A DNA stretch of 64,000 nucleotides from Metallosphaera hakonensis JCM 8857 = DSM 7519 (GCF_003201675.2 NZ_CP029287.2:930001-994000), one strand, 5' to 3'. Shown: positions 9,984 through 19,462, counted from the first letter of the stretch. Notes: a model not told the origin generated them from the sequence alone. Made by a program: numbers and translations.

Positions 9984-10195
9984 TAGCAGTTGTTCTACTT
10001 TCCCTCGGTAATACACAATCCCCAGTATTGTCAAGAAAGTTTTTCGGCTAGTATCCAACACTAAGTGAAAAGTATGGAGGAATCCCCCTGATTTATTGAC
10101 ATAAGTTAATGAAAAACCTCAGGTTAATGAAGATGTTTAATCACGTAAAACAGGTTAATGAAGATGTTTAATCACGTAAAAGTAGAACAACCGCT
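9984..10195. mobile_element. ~211-bp MITE with 17-bp terminal repeats and 8-bp target duplication
   Basis: The left end (agcagttgttctacttt, 9985-10001) matches the reverse complement of the right end (10179-10195) at 16 of 17 positions. The element is flanked by gttatcta on the left (9976-9983) and right (10196-10203), an exact 8-bp target duplication. It has no ORF. The right half contains a perfect 31-bp tandem duplication. The parent transposon was not recognised in this window. Confidence 0.75.
10120..10181. repeat. Perfect 31-bp tandem duplication
   Basis: The unit beginning caggttaatgaagatgttta occurs twice in a row (10120-10150 and 10151-10181) with no mismatch. A partial third copy (taagttaatgaaaaacctc) precedes it. 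It lies inside the MITE at 9984-10195. Confidence 0.9.
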
Positions 10196-10350
10196 GTTAT
10201 CTAAAAGAACCCAAAGACGTAAATCTCCTATGGGCTTTTCATGAATTGCGTTGCGGAGCGAAAACCTGGACTGTAAACTTGCCTCTATTAACTCTTGAGA
10301 ACTACGTAAAAAAAGAATATTTTATTAACATCAAGATGATGGTCAACTTG

Positions 10351-11157
10351 ATGTATAACCTGATTTCAGTCGATGATCTGCTGAGAGATGGTAAAGAGTT
10401 CAAGGTTATTGAGGTAAGTTATAACCAGAGCTCATACCTAGACTGGCATATACCTGGAGCCATAATGCTACCTTGGAGATATCTTAGGCATCCTGTAATT
10501 AGGGATTTCGCACCTAAGGAAATCCTTGAGAAAAATTTGGGAAGTTTAGGAATATCAGCTGACGATTTCCTGGTACTATACAGTGACTTTGGGAACAGGT
10601 ACGCTTTCTATGCCTTCTGGGTCCTGAGGGCATTCGGCCACAAGAACTTAGCTGTACTTAACGGGGGTAAGGCGGTCTGGGAAGCGAAAGATCTACCCAG
10701 AGAAAGTGAGGTCAGAAGATCATCCCCGGTAAATTATGAGGCTAAGGATCCTGACTGGAGCGATAGAGTCACGGTATGGGAACTACTTCTCAAAATTAGA
10801 TCTGGGGAGAAGTTTCAACTTTTGGACGTGAGGTATTGGGAGGAATATTCCGGCGAAACGGGGACCTCCCCTGAGCACCCTAACGAAGAGTCTCAAACCT
10901 TAGGTCACATACCTGGCGCTGTAAATATACCTTGGAATAAGTTCTTTGACCCTGTTACAGAGGAGCTAATTCCCCCTGATAAGCTACAAATTTCCATACC
11001 CAAGGAGGATACAGTTGTGTATTGCAGGACTGGAGCCAGGGCCTCGGTGGTTTGGTATTACTTAAAGTTTCTCATGGGGTTTCCAAAGGTAAGGCTCTAT
11101 GACGGTTCATGGTCGGAGTGGGGAAACATGGTTGGGGTCCCAGTTGAAGTATCCTGA
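10351..11157 (+). CDS. Two-domain rhodanese (thiosulfate/3-mercaptopyruvate sulfurtransferase)
   Basis: Two rhodanese domains in tandem, 268 residues. The second ends with V-V-Y-C-R-T-G-A-R-A-S, the active-site loop with the persulfide-forming Cys. The first domain has L-Y-S-D-F-G-N in the same place and lacks Cys, as usual in tandem rhodaneses. Start chosen at ATG 10351 (M-Y-N-L-I-S-V-D-D) because the domain begins there; ATGs at 10336/10339 are possible. An A+T-rich box (gaatattttattaac) lies just upstream. It probably transfers sulfane sulfur in the cytoplasm, in keeping with the sulfur operon 1 kb downstream. Confidence 0.9.
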   Translation: MYNLISVDDLLRDGKEFKVIEVSYNQSSYLDWHIPGAIMLPWRYLRHPVIRDFAPKEILEKNLGSLGISADDFLVLYSDFGNRYAFYAFWVLRAFGHKNLAVLNGGKAVWEAKDLPRESEVRRSSPVNYEAKDPDWSDRVTVWELLLKIRSGEKFQLLDVRYWEEYSGETGTSPEHPNEESQTLGHIPGAVNIPWNKFFDPVTEELIPPDKLQISIPKEDTVVYCRTGARASVVWYYLKFLMGFPKVRLYDGSWSEWGNMVGVPVEVS

Positions 11158-11231
11158 TTTGAGTCATCTTTATGGAATATCAATATTGACTGAGATCGTG
11201 AAAATCTAGGTTTATATATTAAATTTCGAAA

Positions 11232-11978
11232 TTAAATTTCTGATCTCTCCCCTTCATTCGCCGTGGGTAAAACGTTGATCGTTTGTTGATTCTCCTCAAA
11301 CTTCCTTATCTTAACTTTAGTCAATTCACCGTCTTTGTAGAAGATTGCCTCCCCTACACCCATGCTCTTTATCTCGCTCTCTAACTCCTTCGATTTAATA
11401 GGTAAGATTTCCCTATATACCCTAACGTCCACAGGGTGGACAACCTTATGAAGGAAGTAGATCTCGCTTTGAGTAAGGACGTCCTTGTTCACCTTAGCCG
11501 ATCTCTGACTAACTAGGAGAAGACCCAAACCTCTCTTCCTCCCCCTTAGGGCTATCCTCACTAAGACGTCACTTAGGGGAGTCCTTTCACCTTGTGGAAT
11601 GAACTCGTGGGCCTCCTCGAGTAGGATGAAGATATCTTTCTTGTATATCTTTGATACTTCCCATAAGTAAGTGAAGAAAGACGTCAGGAACTCGAACACC
11701 TCATTGTTCCAGTCGTTTACGTCAAGTACCACGCTCTTCCCAACTAGAAGTACGTTAACCAACTCCTCCGGCTCAACATTGAACTTATCGAAAACAACAG
11801 CGTTAAGTCCCCTATACTCTCCGTCAGGATCTACCACCACAAGGGAAATCCCCTCTCTTATTAGCTCCTCTGCCAAGACCTTAGCTGTGTTTGATTTCCC
11901 TGATCCCCTTATACCGAGCACGGCTACGCATTTCCTTGATACCTGTTCTCTCTCCAAGATCAGCGTGCCTAAATTCAT
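11232..11978 (-). CDS. HerA/DUF87-like ATPase
   Basis: A compact 248-residue P-loop ATPase with Walker A G-I-R-G-S-G-K-S-N at residues 22-30, V-V-D-P-D-G-E-Y after strand 2, and Walker B I-F-I-L-L-E-E-A-H-E-F-I-P near 120. The L-R-G-R-K-R-G-L-G-L-L-L-V-S-Q-R segment contains the sensor and arginine finger region of HerA/FtsK proteins. It is much shorter than the ~500-residue HerA helicase and lacks the N-terminal HAS barrel, so it is a HerA-family paralogue and not the DNA-end resection helicase itself. It stands alone, divergent from the sulfur operon. Confidence 0.85.
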   Translation of the reverse strand: MNLGTLILEREQVSRKCVAVLGIRGSGKSNTAKVLAEELIREGISLVVVDPDGEYRGLNAVVFDKFNVEPEELVNVLLVGKSVVLDVNDWNNEVFEFLTSFFTYLWEVSKIYKKDIFILLEEAHEFIPQGERTPLSDVLVRIALRGRKRGLGLLLVSQRSAKVNKDVLTQSEIYFLHKVVHPVDVRVYREILPIKSKELESEIKSMGVGEAIFYKDGELTKVKIRKFEENQQTINVLPTANEGERSEI

Positions 11979-12090
11979 AATGTCATACTGATCGCCTTCG
12001 CCTTTTAAGTGGCACCTCGCAGTATTACGATTTTTATTGTTTCTTTAGTAATAATGGAATAATCCATAATAAACACTTTTAAATAAAAGT

Positions 12091-12100
12091 TTATAAGTAA
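12091..12100 (+). promoter_or_regulatory. Box A and Shine-Dalgarno region of the sulfur operon
   Basis: The sequence gtttataagt is followed by gggagag immediately before ATG 12108. The box is too close for a 26-nt leaderless start at 12108 but fits one at 12120-12126 (in-frame ATGs). The start of tusA is therefore uncertain by up to 6 codons. Confidence 0.45.
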
Positions 12101-12107
12101 GGGAGAG

Positions 12108-12356
12108 ATGTATGTAATGATAAAAATGTCCTTAAAGATATATAAAAAGTTAGATTTAACAGGACAGTCATGTGCAGGACCCCTAGGGGAACTCTCTGGG
12201 GTTCTTGAAGAATTAAGCCCAGGCGAGGCAGTCGAGGCTACCCTGGGAGATGAGGCAACAAAGAAGGATGTGGTAGCCTTCGCCACAAAGAAGGGGTACA
12301 AACTAGTATCTGAGAGAAATGAGGGCGGGAAGTTCGTGGTGGTGATTGGCAAATGA
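12108..12356 (+). CDS. tusA: TusA-family sulfur carrier protein
   Basis: An 82-residue (or slightly shorter) TusA fold protein. The motif [15 protein letters not shown] places the sulfur-carrying Cys at residue 22 in a C-x-x-P setting; the end F-V-V-V-I-G-K is typical. TusA accepts persulfide or thiosulfonate sulfur and hands it to partner proteins in the cytoplasm. It overlaps the SQR-like gene by 4 nt (ATGA), so it is the first gene of a tight four-gene operon. In Sulfolobales TusA and DsrE proteins trade thiosulfonate; that role here is inferred from context. Confidence 0.93.
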   Translation: MYVMIKMSLKIYKKLDLTGQSCAGPLGELSGVLEELSPGEAVEATLGDEATKKDVVAFATKKGYKLVSERNEGGKFVVVIGK

Positions 12357-13507
12357 AGAGGGTAATTGTAGTAGGTGGAGGAATAGCCGGTACCATAGTG
12401 GCTAACAGAATGGCCAGAATGATGCCTGAAGAAATAGAGAAGGGAGAGGCCGAGATAGTCGTTCTAGACAAGAACGAGAAACATACATATCAACCTGGTC
12501 AGTTACTAGTTCCCTTTAATGTTCAGGACCCGATGGAATTAACTAAGCCGGAGAGAGAGTTATTGGATCATAGGATTAAGTTTCTTCACGGTCAGAAGGG
12601 AGATGTAACTAAAATCGATCCCGCAAATCACTCCGTTGTAACCGCGGACGGAGTGTCCCACTCCTATGATTACTTGGTAATAGCTACCGGATCGCATTTG
12701 AGATGGGACGAAGTCCCTGGATATAAGGACGTAGTTTACTCTCCATGGGATTTCTTAAGCGCCCTGAAGCTTAGGGAAGAATTGGACCAGTTCAGTGGAG
12801 GTACCGTAGTGATTAACGTAGCTAAGCTTCCACATAAGTGCCCAGTTGCACCATTGGAAGTCACTCTCATGCTAGACGACTATCTTAAGAGGAGAGGTAT
12901 CAGGGACAAGACCGAGATAGTATATACTTACCCAGTTCCTGGAATATTCGGTATAAAGACCACAAATGACGTGATGATAAAGATATTCCAGGAAAGAGGA
13001 ATAAAGATCATATCCCCGTTTAACGTTACTAAAGTTGATCCCAAAGAGAAAATAATGGAGTCACAGGAGGGTGAGAAACTAAAGTTCGACTTAGCTATTG
13101 GGGTGCCACCTCATGCTGGGGCAGACGTGATAGGTGCGTCGGGAATAGGGGACAAGAGAAACTGGGTCCCAACAGACAAGTTCAGCCTCAGGATGAAAGA
13201 TCACTCAAACGTCTTCGTCATTGGAGACACCACCGATATACCCATATCCAAGGCTGGATCTACGGCTGACTTCGAGTCCTACATTATTGCTAATAACGTC
13301 ACAAATGAGATTAGAGGAAACGGGCTTAAGAAGACTTACGATGGATCTGTGTTCTGTTATATCGCAACAGGTCTTGACTCAGGAACATACATAAGGTTCA
13401 ACTACGCTGCTCCGCCAGTTCCCCCACCGCCCTCTTACGTACATTGGTGGGGTAAATTAATGTATAACAAGCTCTACTGGACAGTCACCGCTAAAGCTGT
13501 TGTGTAA
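12353..13507 (+). CDS. Sulfide:quinone oxidoreductase-like flavoprotein
   Basis: A 384-residue FAD-dependent pyridine-nucleotide-disulfide-oxidoreductase fold protein of the SQR/FCC group. Visible features: G-G-G-I-A-G near residue 8 for [11 protein letters not shown] near 107, [11 protein letters not shown] with C163, V-F-V-I-G-D-T near 287, and a second Cys, C335, in F-C-Y-I-A-T-G. These are the only two Cys residues, matching the conserved redox Cys pair of SQRs without the third. The C-terminal Pro-rich and Trp/Tyr-rich region may contact the membrane. It likely oxidises sulfide or a carrier persulfide and reduces quinone. Confidence 0.88.
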   Translation: MKRVIVVGGGIAGTIVANRMARMMPEEIEKGEAEIVVLDKNEKHTYQPGQLLVPFNVQDPMELTKPERELLDHRIKFLHGQKGDVTKIDPANHSVVTADGVSHSYDYLVIATGSHLRWDEVPGYKDVVYSPWDFLSALKLREELDQFSGGTVVINVAKLPHKCPVAPLEVTLMLDDYLKRRGIRDKTEIVYTYPVPGIFGIKTTNDVMIKIFQERGIKIISPFNVTKVDPKEKIMESQEGEKLKFDLAIGVPPHAGADVIGASGIGDKRNWVPTDKFSLRMKDHSNVFVIGDTTDIPISKAGSTADFESYIIANNVTNEIRGNGLKKTYDGSVFCYIATGLDSGTYIRFNYAAPPVPPPPSYVHWWGKLMYNKLYWTVTAKAVV

Positions 13508-13511
13508 TGGG

Positions 13512-13895
13512 ATGTCCATGAAAGTTGGTATCATTTTGGGCTCGAACGAGCTTGATAGGGTTGCCTACGCAGGTATGCACGCCCTAATCTCAACGACACT
13601 GGACAACGAAGTTGTAATTTTTGCTACCATGGACGCGGTGAAGGCGTTCCTTAAGGAACCGGACCTTAAGGTCGAGAGCGCTACCTCTAAGACAATAAAG
13701 GAAAACAAAGAGGACATATTTCAGCATTACGTCAGGGCAAAGAAGTCAGGGAAACTAAAGATTCTGGCTTGCTCCTATGCCAGTAAAATCTACGGTTACG
13801 ATAAGGACGATTACGGGAGTCTTGTGGACGATATTGTTGGAATTACCTCCTTCTCCATGGAAGTGGAGGGAGGGCAAATAATTAGCGTGTGGTGA
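13512..13895 (+). CDS. DsrE-like sulfur-transfer protein
   Basis: A 127-residue alpha/beta protein starting M-S-M-K-V-G-I-I-L-G-S-N-E-L. The fold pattern and the single Cys in L-K-I-L-A-C-S-Y-A-S-K match the DsrE/DsrF-like superfamily, where that Cys binds persulfide or thiosulfonate. The start at 13512 (or 13518) follows the SQR stop by 4 nt; the track start at 13500 lies inside the SQR gene. Sandwiched between SQR-like and DUF1641 genes, it probably works with TusA. Confidence 0.82.
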   Translation: MSMKVGIILGSNELDRVAYAGMHALISTTLDNEVVIFATMDAVKAFLKEPDLKVESATSKTIKENKEDIFQHYVRAKKSGKLKILACSYASKIYGYDKDDYGSLVDDIVGITSFSMEVEGGQIISVW

Positions 13896-14804
13896 ATGGA
13901 TATGGCCACTGAAGTCAACCTGGATAAGGTCCTTAATAAGCTAGACGAAAAAAAGATGGATGAGTTATCCCAATTCCTGGATCACGTCTCAACGCTCAAC
14001 GAAGTGCTTGCCAAGGTTAGCCAGCTAAAGGATAGTGGAGCTCTAGACGTTCTGATTAACTTCAGCTATGGAGCCAAGTCGTTGAGGGATGCTCTCAACG
14101 ACGACGCGATTCAGAGCATTGCAGACATTATGTCGAACCTCATGACAGTAGCCGGAGAGATGAAGGATAGACAAAGTGACATTGCCCAGATCCTCGAGAA
14201 CGCCGATACGTTAAAGGATGCTATAATGAGATTGAAAGCACTTAAGGACAGCGGAACGCTGGACGTGCTGATCAATATGTCCTACGCCCTCAAGTCGTTA
14301 AGGGACGCGCTGAACGACGACGCGATCACCAACCTTGCGTCCACTGTGAGCAATCTTATGGAAGTTCTCAGTTCAATGAACGCGCGGAGCGTAGAGGGAG
14401 TTAAGGAAATAATAGCCAAGATGCCGGAACTAAATGAAGTATTAAATAGGGTGATGGACCTCAAGAACAGTGGCACGCTGGACGTGCTGATCAATATGTC
14501 CTACGCCCTCAAGTCGTTAAGGGACGCGCTGAACGACGACGCGATCACCAACCTTGGAACTACACTCTCTCTAATATTTGAATTCCTGCCGAAGGGATTG
14601 GAGTTCCTCAATAAGGCCATGAGCCCTCCCATAAGCTCCATGATTGAGGCTTGGTCCAGTCCCGAGGCCATGAAGATGTTATCTAACCCTGAGAACGTGA
14701 CCCTTGGGAAGCTAGTTACCATGATGAAGGATCCAGACATACAGAGGGGACTAGGGGTAATGATGGCTTTCCTAAAGGTTTTAGGGAAGAATTTTAGAAG
14801 CTGA
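13896..14804 (+). CDS. DUF1641-type protein with three internal repeats
   Basis: A 302-residue, all-helical protein that starts directly after the DsrE stop (no gap). It contains three copies of a unit with S-G-[AT]-L-D-V-L-I-N-[FM]-S-Y at about residues 45, 120 and 193, each followed by K-S-L-R-D-A-L-N-D-D-A-I. DUF1641 proteins are short and regularly sit beside SQR/formate-dehydrogenase-type oxidoreductases; their role is unknown. Here the domain is effectively triplicated. Copies 2 and 3 share 82 identical bases (14256-14337 and 14475-14556), including third codon positions. It is likely a scaffold or membrane-tethering partner of the SQR-like protein, by context only. Confidence 0.85.
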   Translation: MDMATEVNLDKVLNKLDEKKMDELSQFLDHVSTLNEVLAKVSQLKDSGALDVLINFSYGAKSLRDALNDDAIQSIADIMSNLMTVAGEMKDRQSDIAQILENADTLKDAIMRLKALKDSGTLDVLINMSYALKSLRDALNDDAITNLASTVSNLMEVLSSMNARSVEGVKEIIAKMPELNEVLNRVMDLKNSGTLDVLINMSYALKSLRDALNDDAITNLGTTLSLIFEFLPKGLEFLNKAMSPPISSMIEAWSSPEAMKMLSNPENVTLGKLVTMMKDPDIQRGLGVMMAFLKVLGKNFRS

Positions 14805-15209
14805 CTTCTTTTTTCAAGAACACTTCTTTTTCAAGAACTATCCTTAATTAATAAAAGTTTTGGCTTTAGAAAAATTTTCTCTTAAAAGAGAGGTCTCGTA
14901 TCCTCGAAACCCAATGGGGTAGCGAGTCTCGGCAGAACACAGGCCAGTAGCTTGCAATTCTCTTGATTCTCCACTATACTGCATTCATATAGTCCGTAAT
15001 TTGTGGGACAGAGAGATGTTTGTTTTATAGTGAAATATATCTTCATTAACTAGTTTAAGCTTTCAAAGCATTTAAGTATTAATGCTCTAGTTATTTTAAC
15101 AACTCCCTTTAACGGACTGTGACGATCTGGAGAATTAAATCCAGACCTTGTGTCAATCCGTTGCGTGAGATTACTTTACCTATTTAACCAACAGAGATTA
15201 ATTGTCCCC
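14805..15209. other. Non-coding gap
   Basis: Nothing recognisable as a gene. T-rich runs (ctttttt, tctttttc) just after 14804 may terminate the sulfur operon, since archaeal termination uses T tracts. The promoter of the ABC transporter operon should lie toward the 3' end. Confidence 0.4.
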
Positions 15210-16031
15210 ATGATAGACGTCCAAAGGCTCTCCAAGGTTTACAAGGATGGGACGGTAGCTCTAGACGAGGTAACTTTCCACTCCACCGCAAAGGTTCTCT
15301 CTGTGCTGGGGAGAAACGGTGCAGGGAAAACCACAATGATGCGAATCCTCTCAACTCAACTTCTCCCAACCTCTGGTACGGCTAGCATTCTAGGTTACGA
15401 CGTTGTGAAGGACGCCAACAAATTGAGATCGATAATAGCCTCAATACCTCAAGAGGCAAAGCCCGTCGGGTTCGCTAGCCCTCTGGAACACGTTACCATG
15501 TTCCTCACAGCCCGAGGTGAAAGCGTGAAAACGGCGTTGGAGGAAGCTAGAAAATCCCTAAAGGAGATAGGGCTCTGGGAGGTTAAGGATAAGCCTTGCG
15601 ATGATCTATCGGGTGGAATGAAGAGAAAGGTGTTCGTTGCCATGGCATTGGCCTCAAATGCTGATCTAATTTTCCTGGACGAACCCACAACCGGATTGGA
15701 CCCTATTTCTAGACTTGAGGTTTGGTCGGTAATAAAGAACATAAACTCCAAGGTTGTCCTAACCACGCATTACATGGAGGAGGCGGAGGAACTCTCCCAG
15801 GACATAGTGATGTTGGGAAAGGGAAAGGTAATAGCCAAAGGGACAAAGGAACAACTATTGGCTCCTCTTAAGGGAAAGGTGAGGGTTGAAGGAATAGGCG
15901 AGAGGTTCATAGGTAAAACCCAGATTTCCTACATGGATGAAAGTAGGGCAAGAGAAATAGTAGGAAAGGCCGTGATCAAGCCCGTATCTCTAGAGGACCT
16001 CTTTATTATACATGGAGAGGATGAGAATTGA
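15210..16031 (+). CDS. ABC transporter ATP-binding protein
   Basis: A 273-residue ABC ATPase with Walker [11 protein letters not shown]-loop near I-P-Q-E-A, signature L-S-G-G-M-K-R-K, Walker [14 protein letters not shown] and H-loop T-T-H-Y-M-E-E-A. The start at ATG 15210 ([11 protein letters not shown]) is preferred because upstream codons do not belong to the fold. The TTG start of the permease overlaps its stop (TTGA), so they form a coupled operon. It resembles drug/ABC-2 exporters; substrate unknown. Confidence 0.93.
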   Translation: MIDVQRLSKVYKDGTVALDEVTFHSTAKVLSVLGRNGAGKTTMMRILSTQLLPTSGTASILGYDVVKDANKLRSIIASIPQEAKPVGFASPLEHVTMFLTARGESVKTALEEARKSLKEIGLWEVKDKPCDDLSGGMKRKVFVAMALASNADLIFLDEPTTGLDPISRLEVWSVIKNINSKVVLTTHYMEEAEELSQDIVMLGKGKVIAKGTKEQLLAPLKGKVRVEGIGERFIGKTQISYMDESRAREIVGKAVIKPVSLEDLFIIHGEDEN

Positions 16032-16750
16032 ATTTCAGATACGTTATAACTTTCGCGTGGTTCTACGGATACTCATTTTTAAAGAGGGGTTACACTTACG
16101 TATTTAGTTACTTAGTTACACCTCTATCAATACTTTTCTTGGTTTACGTCTTATCAAGGGGAGAGTTAATTCAATATGCCATAGTAGGGGGACTAGTTTC
16201 GGTAATAGTGACTAACTCAGTGGTCAGCTTATCGGACGTGGTGATGCTGAGAAAGGAAATGAAGCTTCAGGACATGTTGATAGCTACCAAGATTGGACCC
16301 TTAGAGTACATGCTGGGGCTGGCTACCGCGAACTACATTTTCTCGTCAGTGGGCGTCTTGGCCTACGCAGTTCTGGGTCTGATCATTCACGTATTTAACG
16401 TGTATAGCGTATTGCTCTCAATCCTGATTTCCCTTTACCTGAACTATTCAATGAGCGGTTTAGCCTTCGTCATAGGTACTCTCGTTCCTTACACTAGGCA
16501 CTCTTGGGCAATATCGGGAGTACTGGGAACAGTCCTAACTATAATCCCGCCCATCTACTATCCCTTCCTGGAACTCCACGGGATTGTTCGTTATCTGTCC
16601 TTAATTCTTCCCTCAGCACCTGCTTCTGTGGTCAGTCAGTGGATCACTGGGCTATCCCCATTTAACTTGATAGCAACCGTGTTGTTCTTAGTGGAGGCTC
16701 CTCTCTTCATGATAGCTGCAATGAAACTATCTAAGTGGAGGGAAAGTTGA
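16028..16750 (+). CDS. ABC-2 type permease
   Basis: A 240-residue protein with about six hydrophobic helices, the usual size of an ABC-2 membrane subunit. It contains a conserved-looking stretch [11 protein letters not shown] after helix 2, the coupling region to the ATPase. It begins with TTG overlapping the stop of the ATPase gene and so forms the membrane part of the same exporter. Confidence 0.88.
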   Translation: MNFRYVITFAWFYGYSFLKRGYTYVFSYLVTPLSILFLVYVLSRGELIQYAIVGGLVSVIVTNSVVSLSDVVMLRKEMKLQDMLIATKIGPLEYMLGLATANYIFSSVGVLAYAVLGLIIHVFNVYSVLLSILISLYLNYSMSGLAFVIGTLVPYTRHSWAISGVLGTVLTIIPPIYYPFLELHGIVRYLSLILPSAPASVVSQWITGLSPFNLIATVLFLVEAPLFMIAAMKLSKWRES

Positions 16751-16764
16751 GCCTCAGCTGAGCT

Positions 16765-17301
16765 TCAACCATTGGTGAAGTTGGTCTTCACCTTAATGTT
16801 TACCCTATATCCCTTACCTTCTTTCCTCACTCTATACTGAACCTCGTACCCATTGCACTTCCTGGTAACTATCATGTTGTTCTCATCGATCACGTTATAG
16901 GAGGGTTCACCGCATCCGTTGATGAGGCTTCCCAACCTCTCCTCGATTTCGGAGTTATTCTTTGCATGGAATTCCATCTCGGCCCCGTCAGGAGTCACAA
17001 CCGAGAACATGGTGCGTCCTGAGATCGCGTAGGATATTAACACGCTGGAGGCTATCCCTAACACCGAGAATATTACAGAGAAGACCGGTAACAAATTTCC
17101 TAGAAAGGGTACAACTAGGACTTTAAAGGCCAAGTAAACGTATAACGCTGAAGCTAAGCTTGAGGCTATCAGTGAAGAGATGGGCGCAGTGTCTTTTCGT
17201 CTCTCTGAAAACCCTGAGACTAGACCCACTATCACTCCGTCTAAAATTGGTATCCACCAGACAGCCAATGCCACCGGTATTGAGTACTTGAGGGATTTCA
17301 T
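16765..17301 (-). CDS. Membrane protein with soluble C-terminal domain
   Basis: A 178-residue protein with about three to four membrane helices in the first 100 residues and a basic, beta-rich C-terminal domain containing two Cys (N-G-C-G-E-P and R-K-C-N-G). It is convergent with the ABC permease. No family recognised; the helical part loosely resembles small DUF5518-like membrane proteins. Confidence 0.7.
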   Translation of the reverse strand: MKSLKYSIPVALAVWWIPILDGVIVGLVSGFSERRKDTAPISSLIASSLASALYVYLAFKVLVVPFLGNLLPVFSVIFSVLGIASSVLISYAISGRTMFSVVTPDGAEMEFHAKNNSEIEERLGSLINGCGEPSYNVIDENNMIVTRKCNGYEVQYRVRKEGKGYRVNIKVKTNFTNG

Positions 17302-17493
17302 AAAGATAATATAGTGGTGAGAGTTTTTAACCTGATCTGAAAGTCTTTACGCATAATTACAATTTTCATTTAATATGAGAAATTTGGAGTTTACCATCCG
17401 TGGGCGGAGTAGAAAACGCTATATTTACGCGGATTAAGCAACTTTGTCGGTAGCCCGAAAAGTCTGTTTAATACAATAAAAATAAGGAAAGAT

Positions 17494-17889
17494 TCACGTG
17501 GAAATCCCGACGATGTTATCCAGTTCCTTTAAAAGCTTGTCCTCAACATGAGAGTTCCACAACATCTCAGGTACATCTACTACTAAGAATAACTCCGATA
17601 GCAATATGGTCTCTATTGCAGTTACAGCTAAATTCTGTATCCATTTCCCAACCCCAACCGTAGCCTTAATTCCCTCTTGAGTTTTCTCCAGAACGAAAGT
17701 TAAGGCCCGATCAGCGGCTATTATGTCCCTGAGGATTCCTCCCTTCTGTGCCTGAATTATTACCTTATCTCCCTCGGTCCTTGATTGAACCTTCCAACCG
17801 TCCATCTGAAGGTATTGTGTGAACCTGGACGCTATCTGTTGCAGGTCCCCATTTACTTTATACATTTTTTCTTTTTTGAAAAGAGCCAT
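17494..17889 (-). CDS. Conserved hypothetical protein
   Basis: A 131-residue protein. Start at ATG 17889 (M-A-L-F-K-K-E-K-M-Y-K-V-N-G-D-L) rather than 17931, because the first 14 codons look like leader. It has an N-terminal alpha/beta domain and a C-terminal hydrophobic helix (W-I-Q-N-L-A-V-T-A-I-E-T-I-L-L-S-E-L-F) followed by P-E-M-L-W-N-S-H-V-E-D-K-L-L-K-E. The pattern looks like a protein conserved in archaea and some bacteria, but I know of no function. Confidence 0.78.
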   Translation of the reverse strand: MALFKKEKMYKVNGDLQQIASRFTQYLQMDGWKVQSRTEGDKVIIQAQKGGILRDIIAADRALTFVLEKTQEGIKATVGVGKWIQNLAVTAIETILLSELFLVVDVPEMLWNSHVEDKLLKELDNIVGIST

Positions 17890-18009
17890 GTCTTTCATTA
17901 TGATTATCATTAAAAAATCTTTTCGTAACAACAGTTATTGAAGCAAATAGAGAAATAAAAAATAAAAAAAGGAAGTGTTCAATAAACCTTAAAAAGTTTA
18001 GGCTCGACT

Positions 18010-19161
18010 TTACTTGTCCGGAAGAGGCGTACTTTTTGAATTTCCTCTACTTTCAGTAAATCTCCCCGAGAAAAGTCCCAATAATATGACCCCTGCTAAG
18101 GCACTTCCAATAACGACTCTCTGAAGCATATCTCCAATTAAGATGGAGTCGTACAGGCCGTAAATCATCATTAATGCTGGGATAAGGGAGACGATTCTCT
18201 TGATACCGGGGAGGAGAAATAGGAAAGCGAGGAACAGAGAGAGATAGAGAAGCGCCACCGATGGAGCTATGGTGATATTGTAATAACCTAGGGGAGAGAT
18301 TAGACTCAACACAGCGGAAACTAGAAAGGCTATACCCAAGGCTTTAGGCTGAACGCCTAAGGACTTACTCGTTCTACTTAGAGCTATGGCTTCAACCATC
18401 ACTAGGCCTATCATTGATATTCCCTGGTAAATCCCGTTAAGTCCTGTGATCAGAAAAGATCCCGCAATCAATGCAACGAAGCCCACCGAGATTGAGGCTG
18501 GTATAACCCACGCCATCTTCGGCTCTCCATCAGCGTAGGGAATGAGAGTGACGCAAACTAGAAGTAGGGACGAATTCAGAATATTAACGAAGTTGAGGGA
18601 ATCTTGAGCACCAGTGACGGAAGGGGACCAACCCAAAAACATGGGAACCACCTGGAGCACAGCCATTGGAATCAACAACGTCTCTCCTCGACCAAGGAGT
18701 AGTAGCAAAGTCATCGCTGTAAGCCCAAAAAAGAGTAAGAAGGAGTAGAAGCTAGCTGGGGCTAGATCGTAGAAAACAGCGTAGTCCAGGGTGTATGAAA
18801 GATATAGGAAGTAGCTCAAAGCCCAAGAGTAAAGCTGGATTTTCCCAACCTTGGTGCTCCTAACTGCATCGTAAAGACCCACCTTGGGCCACGACCTGCT
18901 CACGTAAAGGTAAAGGGATATACCCAAGGGTAGAATTAGGAGTGCGGAAATCATCGAGTCCTTAAATGACGAGTGTAATGCTTCCAAAGAGAGGGGAGCA
19001 GAGGCGTTCAAGGCAAAGGCTATCAGTGTTTTCCTGTTCAATGGGTCAACGTTAACGAATCTAGTTAAAAAGCAATTTTCCAAATTTAAACGTTCTGTCC
19101 CAGTCCAGCTAGGGTCCTCTAGCACTAGGGAGTTGAATTGTGAGGTCTCTTTCCAGAACAA
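18010..19161 (-). CDS. Multi-pass membrane protein of unknown function
   Basis: Up to 383 residues with roughly ten hydrophobic helices and a short basic tail rich in Ser. No transporter or enzyme motif is recognisable. The first ~60 residues are not membrane-like, and the true start may be an internal Met near residue 71. It stands alone, followed upstream by a poorly defined gap. Confidence 0.65.
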   Translation of the reverse strand: MFWKETSQFNSLVLEDPSWTGTERLNLENCFLTRFVNVDPLNRKTLIAFALNASAPLSLEALHSSFKDSMISALLILPLGISLYLYVSRSWPKVGLYDAVRSTKVGKIQLYSWALSYFLYLSYTLDYAVFYDLAPASFYSFLLFFGLTAMTLLLLLGRGETLLIPMAVLQVVPMFLGWSPSVTGAQDSLNFVNILNSSLLLVCVTLIPYADGEPKMAWVIPASISVGFVALIAGSFLITGLNGIYQGISMIGLVMVEAIALSRTSKSLGVQPKALGIAFLVSAVLSLISPLGYYNITIAPSVALLYLSLFLAFLFLLPGIKRIVSLIPALMMIYGLYDSILIGDMLQRVVIGSALAGVILLGLFSGRFTESRGNSKSTPLPDK

Positions 19162-19250
19162 GAGACTAAAGGCATTTTGAACGAAGATCGTAGCGTGCTT
19201 AGGTTACCATTCCTCCCTATGACCCAGGAAGCTTTTGTAGAAGTATAGAG

Positions 19251-19454
19251 TTATAACTGTCCTCGTGACCTAAGGATGGTGAAATCATGGAAGCCCTCTT
19301 TTCCGCACATGTACTGTGGAACGGATCTGTTGGCCTGACCACCGGCTATGACGAAGCAAAATTGAGGTCCATAGAGAATCAAGGTAACCTTATCGCGAGG
19401 TTGTAATAGGTAAGGTACACAACTATACTTGATCCGTTCTAGCTCCTTGAGCAT
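19251..19454 (-). CDS. Possible small protein, 67 aa
   Basis: An open frame with a plausible composition (three Cys; L-Q-P-R-D-K-V-T-L-I-L-Y-G-P-Q-F-C-F-V-I-A-G-G). It ends before the promoter region of the membrane protein and begins 8 nt from the stop of the carboxypeptidase gene. No family is recognised and it could equally be a chance ORF. Confidence 0.3.
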   Translation of the reverse strand: MLKELERIKYSCVPYLLQPRDKVTLILYGPQFCFVIAGGQANRSVPQYMCGKEGFHDFTILRSRGQL

Positions 19455-19462
19455 GATTTAGT

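Noticed and set aside
10120-10181. 31-bp tandem repeat as a start of a CRISPR array
   Set aside because: The copies are directly abutting with no spacer and lie inside a MITE; no cas genes are present.
14880-14990. Possible tRNA or structured RNA in the gap after the sulfur operon
   Set aside because: There are short complementary runs, but no T-loop consensus, acceptor stem or cloverleaf could be built.
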